A DNA stretch of 64,000 bases from Paraburkholderia tuberum STM678 (lineage in GTDB: Bacteria; Pseudomonadota; Gammaproteobacteria; Burkholderiales; Burkholderiaceae). The translations under genes were made by a program, and so were the position numbers. The stretch is from assembly GCF_902833905.1 (NCBI RefSeq), contig NZ_CADFGP010000025.1, forward strand, positions 47,974 to 111,973, written 5' to 3'. Under the pieces are notes generated by a model. That model saw only the letters and a program-made list of their open reading frames with translations. It did not search any database and had not been told where the DNA came from. Shown in pieces: positions 55,419-64,000 of this stretch. Every line of letters begins with the position of its first letter. The stretch's first letter is position 1.

Positions 55419-56042
55419 ATGCTTCGATTCGACAACCTCAGCAAGCGCTATAGCGACCGCGTCCTGTTCGAAGGACTGCACTTCGACGCGACGTCCGGCT
55501 GCGTCGCGTTGAACGATGAATCCGGCAGCGGCAAATCGACGTTGCTCGCCATCCTCGCCGGCGCGCTCGAACCCGACACCGGCGACGTATGGCTCGGCGG
55601 TAATTCGCTGCGCGCCGCGCCGCATGCGGCGCAAGCGCTGCTCACGTATGTGCCGGAAGACAGCATGAGCTGGCCCGATCAGACCGGCCGCGATTATCTG
55701 CGGCAGGTTGCGGCGGCGCGGCACACCGCGCTGACCGACGACGTGCTCGCGCTCGCCGAACGCTTCGGCCTCGCGCCGCATCTGGACAAACGTTTCGAGC
55801 AGATGTCGTATGGCAGCCGCAAAAAGGTGTTTCTGACGGCGGCCGCGCTCGGCGAAACCCGCGTGCTGATCGCAGACGAACCGGCCGGCGGACTCGACGC
55901 GTCAGCGCGCGCGGTGCTCGCCGAGCTGTTCAGAACGCTCGGCACGACGCGCACGCTGTTTTTCACGAGTTACGACGAAGGGTTCACGCAGGCCTGCGAG
56001 GCGACGGGTGTCTGTTTCGCGGACCTCGCGAGGGGCATTTGA
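55419..56042 (+). CDS. Orphan ABC-type ATPase with altered motifs
   Basis: The ATG at 55419 (MLRFDNLSKRYS) opens a 207-residue ABC domain. The P-loop reads LNDESGSGKST, with the first Gly replaced by Asn. The signature is QMSYGSRKKVFL in place of LSGGQ. Walker B is LIADEPAGGLD, and the switch His position reads FFTSYDEG. No permease gene is adjacent. It may serve a distant permease or have a non-transport role. Confidence 0.8.
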   Translation: MLRFDNLSKRYSDRVLFEGLHFDATSGCVALNDESGSGKSTLLAILAGALEPDTGDVWLGGNSLRAAPHAAQALLTYVPEDSMSWPDQTGRDYLRQVAAARHTALTDDVLALAERFGLAPHLDKRFEQMSYGSRKKVFLTAAALGETRVLIADEPAGGLDASARAVLAELFRTLGTTRTLFFTSYDEGFTQACEATGVCFADLARGI

Positions 56043-56043
56043 G

Positions 56044-56335
56044 CTAGGGCCTGTTCACGCTAATAACGGGCTTGCGCTGGCCGCCAGAAGGGCCGAGCGC
56101 AAGGATTGCGACGCAACGAATACTCGACGTATTCGCAAGGAGCATGACGCGGCGATCGGCCCTTCTGGCGGCCAGCCCTTTGAAGGTTTTTTTAAAACAG
56201 GGGAACGTGCCTTTGCGCCCGTATTGCGGCGTCGGTCGTCGCTTGTTTGGCTCGGCCAAACGGCGCTCCTCTCTCCTTGCGCTACGGGCGGAAAGGCACG
56301 TTCGCAAGCCCGTTATTAGCGTGAACAGGCCCTAG
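56044..56335. mobile_element. 292-bp nested inverted-repeat element (MITE-like, three-arm fold)
   Basis: The ends are a perfect 33-bp inverted repeat (56044-56076 and 56303-56335, both starting with CTAG). Directly inside are two more hairpins: arm 1 pairs 56077-56096 with 56156-56175 (20 of 20), arm 2 pairs 56203-56223 with 56283-56303 (20 of 21). Each arm has a small hairpin in its loop (CGAATAC...GTATTCG; GTTTGGC...GCCAAAC). A 27-base linker contains a T-run. It codes for no supported protein. It lies between the ABC ATPase and alcohol dehydrogenase genes. Confidence 0.85.
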
Positions 56336-56377
56336 CGATCCCGCGGGTCATGCGGGCCGGGCGCGAGCGTTGAATCC

Positions 56378-57385
56378 TCAGATCGCCACACAAATCTTGC
56401 CGAAGTGCGCACCCGATGCCTCGTGCCGGAACGCGTCGGCGAGCTTGTCCAGCGCGAACGTGCTGTCGATCACCGGCTTGATGCCCGTGGTCTCGAGCGC
56501 GCGCACCATGTCGATCTGATCCTGCCGGCTGCCGACGATCAGCCCTTGCAGACGCTGTTGCCGCGCCATCAGATGCGCGGTCGGCACCGGACCCGCGCGG
56601 CCGGTCAGCACGCCGATCAGCGCGATGTGCCCGCCGATGCGGCATGCGGTGATCGACTGCGGCAGCGTGCCGGGACCACCCACCTCGACTACGTGATCGA
56701 CACCGCGCCCGTTGGTGATGTGACGCACTTCTTTGCCCCACTCGGGATTGTCGCGATAGTTGATCGTATGGTCGGCACCCAGTTCGCGCAGCTTCGCGAG
56801 CTTCGCATTCGACGACGACGTCGCGATCACCGACGCCCCCATCGCCCTCGCCATCTGCAAGCCGAAGATCGACACGCCGCCGGTGCCGAGCACGAGCACG
56901 CTGCTGCCTGCCTTCAACTGACCGTCGACGACCAGCGCGCGCCACGCGGTCAGCCCCGCCGTGGTCAGCGTCGCGGCTTCGGCGTGGCTGTAGCCGGCCG
57001 GCGCGCGCGTGAAGTAGTGGCTCGGCAGCACGACGACTTCGCGCGCGTAGCCGTCGACGCCGTCGCCGGGGGTGGTCGCAAAATCGCCGATCGCGGGCGA
57101 ACCGTTTTCCCAGTGTGGGAAGAAGCAGGACACGACGTGATCGCCGGCCTTGAATTCGCGCACGCCTGCGCCGACCGCTTCGACGACGCCCGCGCCATCG
57201 GCCATCGGGATGCGGCCCGCTTCGGCCGGCAGATTGCCGCTGACGACGCCGTAGTCGTGGTAGTTCAACGAACTAGCGCGAATGCGCACGCGAATCTGCC
57301 CGGCCTCGGGCTGACCGGGATCGGCGAGATCGACGACCTGCAGGCTATCGACTGTGGCGGGAGAACCGATTCTGACGGCTTTCAT
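56378..57385 (-). CDS. Zinc-type alcohol dehydrogenase/quinone reductase family (MDR) protein
   Basis: The ATG at 57385 (MKAVRIGS, 335 residues) is used. Motifs are SSLNYHDYGVVSG, PMADGAGVVEAVGAGVREFKAGD and the NADP fold VLVLGTGGVSIFGLQMARAMGA. The usual catalytic zinc ligands are not all present: the Cys of GxxxC near residue 37 is replaced in SLNYHD, so it may be zinc-independent. The substrate is unknown. Confidence 0.85.
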   Translation of the reverse strand: MKAVRIGSPATVDSLQVVDLADPGQPEAGQIRVRIRASSLNYHDYGVVSGNLPAEAGRIPMADGAGVVEAVGAGVREFKAGDHVVSCFFPHWENGSPAIGDFATTPGDGVDGYAREVVVLPSHYFTRAPAGYSHAEAATLTTAGLTAWRALVVDGQLKAGSSVLVLGTGGVSIFGLQMARAMGASVIATSSSNAKLAKLRELGADHTINYRDNPEWGKEVRHITNGRGVDHVVEVGGPGTLPQSITACRIGGHIALIGVLTGRAGPVPTAHLMARQQRLQGLIVGSRQDQIDMVRALETTGIKPVIDSTFALDKLADAFRHEASGAHFGKICVAI

Positions 57386-57514
57386 GTTTTCGATCCTTGG
57401 TGAGTGGTGCGCTGCCGTGAGCAGCTCGATGTCCACGCGCGATGCGCGTCGGATGTGCATGCGCCATGCCCGCGCGAATGCGAACCGGCATGCAGGCGCC
57501 GCGCGAGCACCGCG

Positions 57515-57829
57515 CTATTTGACGGTCTGGATGACTTCGAAGCCTTCGAATTCCGGGTGGCCGAGATACAACACGCGGTTTTCGTTACCGGCACTGCGAT
57601 GCGCGGCACGAAACGCGTCGGACTTCGTCCATGCCTCGAACGATCCATGGTCGCGCCAGATCGTATGGCTCGAATAGAGGACGTGATCGTCCTTGCGCGG
57701 TCCCTTCAGCAAATGAAATTCGACGAAGCCCGGCACCTCTTTCAGATGGGTGTCGCGCGTGGTCCACAGATGTTCGAAGGCGTCCTCGGAGCCGGGCGCC
57801 ACTTTGAAGCGGTTCATCGCGATGTACAT
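57515..57829 (-). CDS. ABM-domain protein (antibiotic biosynthesis monooxygenase, IsdG/HmoA-like)
   Basis: The 104-residue protein starts MYIAMNRFKVAPGSEDAFE and has VPGFVEFHLLKG and the SHTIWRDHGSFEAWTKSDAFRAAH segment typical of the ABM fold. Relatives degrade haem or oxidise aromatics. It lies 130 bp upstream of the MDR gene, same strand. Confidence 0.85.
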   Translation of the reverse strand: MYIAMNRFKVAPGSEDAFEHLWTTRDTHLKEVPGFVEFHLLKGPRKDDHVLYSSHTIWRDHGSFEAWTKSDAFRAAHRSAGNENRVLYLGHPEFEGFEVIQTVK

Positions 57830-58019
57830 GCTGTCAGCCTCGTTGAGTGAGTGATGCTGCCAATGATGCTGGCTTGGTCATCCAGTCGCGTTTCATTATA
57901 GGCGTGCGTTGCTTTGCCTCCGCTTGACCTTACCACGGCAGGAGGCTCCACGATGTCCGACGTGACCGTTAGAATCGCGCGGATCACGTCGCCACACTCT
58001 TCAACAACGGAAAACCAAT

Positions 58020-58413
58020 CTGAAAAACCTTCGCGCGTTGCGCGCTCTCTGTGTGTTCGGCGGTTTGGCATTCGCGGCGGCGGCTCTGCCCGCTCACGCG
58101 CAACATCAGGGCATGCCCGGCATGGACATGCCGGATTCGGCGCATACCGACGCGGGCGCATCGACGCAAGCCTTCAAGGCCGCCGACGAGCGCATGATGC
58201 ATGAGACGAGCGCCCCCGAATACACCGGCGACGCCGACCGGGATCGTCGCGCACATGATCCCGCATCACCAGGGCGCGATCGAGATGGCGCAGGCGGAGT
58301 TGAAATACGGCAAGGACCCGGAGATCAAGCGGCTCGCGCGCAACATCATCAAGGCGCAGCATGACGAGATCGCGTTCATGCAGCGCTGGCAGGAAAAGCA
58401 CGGCGGCAAGTAA
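58020..58413 (+). pseudogene. DUF305 periplasmic protein, frameshifted
   Basis: The first part encodes a signal peptide (LCVFGGLAFAAAALPAHA), a His/Met-rich segment QHQGMPGMDMP and FKAADERMMHETSAPEYTGDADRD. The frame then shifts, and the rest of the domain goes on one frame over: VAHMIPHHQGAIEMAQAEL to WQEKHGGK. A loss of two bases at about 58245 (GATTTCGTC to GATCGTC) explains it. The start is also weak: CTG at 58020 or TTG at 58038, no ATG. DUF305 proteins are ferritin-like and linked to copper stress. Confidence 0.8.
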
Positions 58414-58426
58414 CGCAGCGCGAGCA

Positions 58427-59668
58427 TCACCAGCGTGGCTGCTTGCGCAACAGTGGCGTCATCGCGATCAGACCGATGATCGGCCCAGGCAGCAGCAGCC
58501 ATGCGACGCGCACGTCGAGCGCGTGAAATACGCTGGTCGACCACAGGATCGAGCAGGCGGACAGGAAAAAGCCGAAGCTGTTCTGCAGCGTCAGCGCGCC
58601 GCCGATCTTGTCGGCGGGACAGGCCTTCACGGACAGCGCCGAAAACTGCGGCGAATCGGCGATCACGCTGATGCCCCACACGAGTAGTAACCCGAGCTGC
58701 GCGGCGGTGCCGAGCCCCGTGGTCAGCGGATAAATCGCGCACAGCGTGCCCGAGATCGTCAGCGCGAGAGCGGCGGTACGCGCGCTGCCGACCACCTGGC
58801 TGAGTCTGCCGCCGAACAGGCAGCCGAGCGCACCGATCGCGATGATCAGGAACGACCACAACGCGACGGTGCCCGGCGCCGCCGGCGCCCCGCTCGCGAA
58901 CGCGCGCTGCACGAGCAGCGGCGTCAGCGTCCAGAACGCGTACAACTCCCACATGTGACCGAAATAGCCGAGCGCGGCCGAGCGAAACTCGCTGATGCGC
59001 ACGACCTGCCCGACGCCCGCCGACAAACCGAAGCGTCGGCTGCCTGAGCGCCGCGCGTGCGGCCCTTCGCCGAGCACGAACACCAGCAGCGCGCCGATCA
59101 CCGCGAGTCCCGACGAAGTGAGGACCACGGTTTGCCACGGCACGCTCGACAGCAACGCACGAATCGCATGCACCGACGCCGTGCCGAGCGTCAGCATCGC
59201 AACGAGCAACGCGAGCGTCTGCGCGGCGCGGCGCGGGTCCCACGTAACGAGCAGCTTCATGCCGAGCGGATAGATGCCGGCAAGCGCGACGCCCACGCCG
59301 AAGCGAAACACGAGCGCCGACGCGAGCCCGCTGCTGCACAGCGCGAACAGCGCATTCAAGGTCGCGCCGAGCACGCCGCAGACGGCGAACACCTTGCTCG
59401 CCGACACGCGATCCGCGAGTCCGGTGGTCGCCGACAGCAAGGTCCCGACGATAAAGCCAGCCTGCACTGCATTCGTCAGCCAGCCGATACCGGACGCGCT
59501 CAGATGCCAGGCGATCTGCAGATCGCGCATCGCGCCGTTCGCGCTGAACCACAACGACGTACCGAGCAATTGCGCAATCGCGATCACGAGCACAGCGCGT
59601 CTCGCGCGCGCGATGTCGTGCGCCGCGTCGCCGGACTTCGTTGCGTCGGCGTCCAGCCTGTTCTGCAT
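58427..59668 (-). CDS. MFS transporter
   Basis: The ATG at 59668 (MQNRLDAD) is preceded by AGGAG. The 413-residue protein has 12 helices, including LGTSLWFSANGAMRDLQ and FRFGVGVALAGIYPLGMKLLVTW. It resembles CynX/NimT or unclassified MFS exporters. The substrate is unknown. It converges on the DUF305 remnant. Confidence 0.85.
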   Translation of the reverse strand: MQNRLDADATKSGDAAHDIARARRAVLVIAIAQLLGTSLWFSANGAMRDLQIAWHLSASGIGWLTNAVQAGFIVGTLLSATTGLADRVSASKVFAVCGVLGATLNALFALCSSGLASALVFRFGVGVALAGIYPLGMKLLVTWDPRRAAQTLALLVAMLTLGTASVHAIRALLSSVPWQTVVLTSSGLAVIGALLVFVLGEGPHARRSGSRRFGLSAGVGQVVRISEFRSAALGYFGHMWELYAFWTLTPLLVQRAFASGAPAAPGTVALWSFLIIAIGALGCLFGGRLSQVVGSARTAALALTISGTLCAIYPLTTGLGTAAQLGLLLVWGISVIADSPQFSALSVKACPADKIGGALTLQNSFGFFLSACSILWSTSVFHALDVRVAWLLLPGPIIGLIAMTPLLRKQPRW

Positions 59669-59838
59669 CGTGGCTCCTCTGCGTCGGGACTGAGTCGGCC
59701 GCTGGGGAGTGGTTATGGGAGCGCGGCCGGAGCGGCCATTGTAGACCGCGAGCACCGTATGCCCCCATCGCCGCGAGCGCGGCGGCCTGCTCTACGTAGC
59801 CTTCCGTGCCGCTGACGTTGGCCGACATCGGCGCCGCC

Positions 59839-61026
59839 TCAGCCCTGCTGCGGCACCCTGACCCACCCCTCCATCAACACGCGCGCGCTGCGGCTCATGA
59901 TCGCTTTCGTGACGACCCACTCGCCGTCCTTCCGACTCGCCTGCGCGCCGACGCGCAACGTGCCCGACGGATGCCCGAAGCGCACCGACTCACGCTCGCC
60001 GCCGCCCGCCGCCTGATTGACGAGCGTGCCCGCGATCGCCGCCGCGGCGCCGATCGCGACCGCCGCCGTGCCCATCATCGCGTGATGCAGCTTGCCCATC
60101 GACATCGCGCGCACCAGCAGATCGACGTCGCCCGCGCGCACCGGCTTGCCGCTCGACGCCACGTAATCGACCGGCTTTGCGACGAACGCGACCTTCGGCG
60201 TGTGCTGCCGCGTCGCGATCTCGTCGAGATGCTTGATGAGCCCCATGCGCAGCGCGCCATGCGCGCGAATCGTCTCGAACATCGCGAGCGCCTTCGCGTC
60301 GCTGTTGATCGCGTCCTGCAACTCGGTGCCCTTGTAGCCGATCGCCTCGGCGGCGACGAAGATCGTCGGGATGCCCGCGTTGATCATCGTCGCCTTCAAC
60401 GTACCGACGCCCGGCACCTCCAGGTCGTCGACGAGGTTGCCGGTCGGGAACATCGCGCCGCCCGCGCCTTCTTCGTCGGCGGCCGGGTCCATGAATTCGA
60501 GCGGCACTTCGGCGGCCGGGAAGGTCACGCCGTCGAGCTCGAAGTCGCCGGTTTCCTGCACCGCGCCATCGCTCATCGGCACGTGCGCGATGATCGTCTT
60601 GCCGATATTGGCCTGCCAGATGCGCACGATCGCGACGCCGTCACGCGGCACGCGGCCCGCATCGACGAGGCCCGCGCTGATCGCGAACGGTCCCACCGCG
60701 GCCGACAGGTTGCCGCAATTGCCGCTCCAGTCGACGAACGCCTTGTCGATCGACACCTGCCCGAACAGATAGTCGACGTCGTGACCGGGCCGGCTGCTGC
60801 GCGAAATGATCACGGTCTTGCTGGTGCTCGACGTCGCGCCGCCCATGCCGTCGATCTGCTTGCCGTACGGATCGGGACTGCCGATCACGCGCATCAGCAG
60901 CGCGTCGCGCGCGGCGCCCGGTCGCTGCGCGGCCTCGGGCAGATCCTGCAGACGGAAAAACACGCCCTTGCTGGTGCCGCCGCGCATATAGGTGGCCGGA
61001 ATCTTGATCTGGGGAAGGTGGGCCAT
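59839..61026 (-). CDS. prpF: PrpF, 2-methylaconitate cis-trans isomerase
   Basis: The ATG at 61026 (MAHLPQIK, 395 residues) is used; AGGA precedes it. PATYMRGGTSKGVFF, GGATSSTSKTVIIS and VDWSGNCGNLSAAVGPFAI with its Cys match PrpF. It isomerises the product of AcnD so that the aconitase step gives 2-methylisocitrate. It follows acnD by about 100 bp in the same direction. Confidence 0.93.
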   Translation of the reverse strand: MAHLPQIKIPATYMRGGTSKGVFFRLQDLPEAAQRPGAARDALLMRVIGSPDPYGKQIDGMGGATSSTSKTVIISRSSRPGHDVDYLFGQVSIDKAFVDWSGNCGNLSAAVGPFAISAGLVDAGRVPRDGVAIVRIWQANIGKTIIAHVPMSDGAVQETGDFELDGVTFPAAEVPLEFMDPAADEEGAGGAMFPTGNLVDDLEVPGVGTLKATMINAGIPTIFVAAEAIGYKGTELQDAINSDAKALAMFETIRAHGALRMGLIKHLDEIATRQHTPKVAFVAKPVDYVASSGKPVRAGDVDLLVRAMSMGKLHHAMMGTAAVAIGAAAAIAGTLVNQAAGGGERESVRFGHPSGTLRVGAQASRKDGEWVVTKAIMSRSARVLMEGWVRVPQQG

Positions 61027-61131
61027 GAAGGTGTCCTGAGGTGACATGTTCTTTGATGAAGGGCGATGCGGCTCGTCAAGCCGCATCGCCCTGGTCTGTT
61101 GCGACGTTCACTGCAAACGCGCGTCTACCCG

Positions 61132-63729
<2,598 letters not shown>

Positions 63730-63841
63730 GACGTAGGGACAGGACGGTTATCGGCCGCCGGACGGTATGCCGGCGGCCTCGGGCGGCGCTTCGCTCGCGC
63801 GCCGGCCGGACAGTGCGGGTAGTTTAGCTCGCGGCCTCAGC

Positions 63842-64000
63842 TCAAACGCGCTTCGCCAGCGGCACGAACGGCAGATCGTCCGGACCGGTGTAATTCGCGC
63901 TCGGACGAATGATCTTGTTGTCGACGCGCTGCTCGATGATGTGCGCGCTCCATCCTGCCGTACGCGAGATCACGAACAGCGGCGTGAACATCGCGGTCGG
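63842..64000 (-). CDS. prpC: 2-methylcitrate synthase PrpC, 3' end only
   Basis: The last 52 codons of a citrate-synthase family gene are visible, reading TAMFTPLFVISRTAGWSAH, IIEQRVDNKIIRPSANY and ending LPFVPLAKRV. The rest is beyond the window. Together with acnD and prpF this gives the usual prpC-acnD-prpF order. Confidence 0.9.
   Translation of the reverse strand, partial: PTAMFTPLFVISRTAGWSAHIIEQRVDNKIIRPSANYTGPDDLPFVPLAKRV

Noticed and set aside
56044..56335. 87-codon frames on both strands in the nested element
   Set aside because: They are mirror products of the inverted repeats, with near-identical ends, and lack start signals.

Overview
The window is GC-rich, densely packed chromosomal DNA. 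Its gene content points to Burkholderiaceae, most likely Paraburkholderia, Burkholderia or Caballeronia. The indicators are a complete Flp/Tad pilus locus, an acnD-prpF-prpC methylcitrate module, oxalate catabolism genes with OFA transporters, and a YadA-like trimeric autotransporter with an ESPR leader. The genus is inferred; no rRNA or other phylogenetic marker lies in the window.

Region 1 (1-16602) holds a Tad pilus operon read on the minus strand: flp, cpaA, cpaB, cpaC, cpaD, cpaE, cpaF, tadB, tadC, tadD, tadE, tadF, tadG. A GT87-type membrane glycosyltransferase and a GT2 polyprenyl-phosphate glycosyltransferase follow in the same operon, with start/stop overlaps. A second, partial GT87 gene converges on them. 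A 12-G run lies between flp and cpaA, and the long region upstream of flp carries three diverged ~79-bp repeats, each with the palindrome CAAACGTTTG.

Region 2 (16603-22309) holds a YigZ-family protein, a lipoprotein, a 5'-truncated LysE-type exporter, a ketopantoate reductase-like enzyme, an aldehyde dehydrogenase and a LysR regulator.

Region 3 (22340-35300) is an oxalate/CoA-transferase island. It has an OFA-type transporter, a LysR regulator, an oxc-frc-fumarylacetoacetase-membrane protein operon, a FadR-type GntR regulator with three candidate operators, an MHS-family transporter, and a second OFA transporter with a 42-residue partner peptide. Oxalate would be imported, activated by Frc and decarboxylated by Oxc.

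Region 4 (35377-44680) holds a GDSL lipoprotein esterase, a DUF3830 protein, AraC and solo LuxR regulators, an ABC-2 exporter pair, an OpgC-like acyltransferase coupled to a tannase-family esterase, and a short membrane-protein fragment.

Region 5 (44681-56340) holds a 144-bp tandem duplication, a 1507-residue trimeric autotransporter adhesin with a heptad-ladder stalk, a broken IS6-family remnant, an acyltransferase, a divergent membrane AAA+ protease, a shikimate dehydrogenase paralogue, an orphan ABC ATPase with altered motifs, and a 292-bp nested inverted-repeat element.

Region 6 (56378-64000) holds an alcohol dehydrogenase, an ABM-domain protein, a frameshifted DUF305 gene, an MFS transporter, and the propionate genes prpF, acnD and the 3' end of prpC. 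Gene starts were chosen by ribosome-binding site and overlap with the upstream gene. Functions come from recognised motifs and remembered family features; no database search was run.
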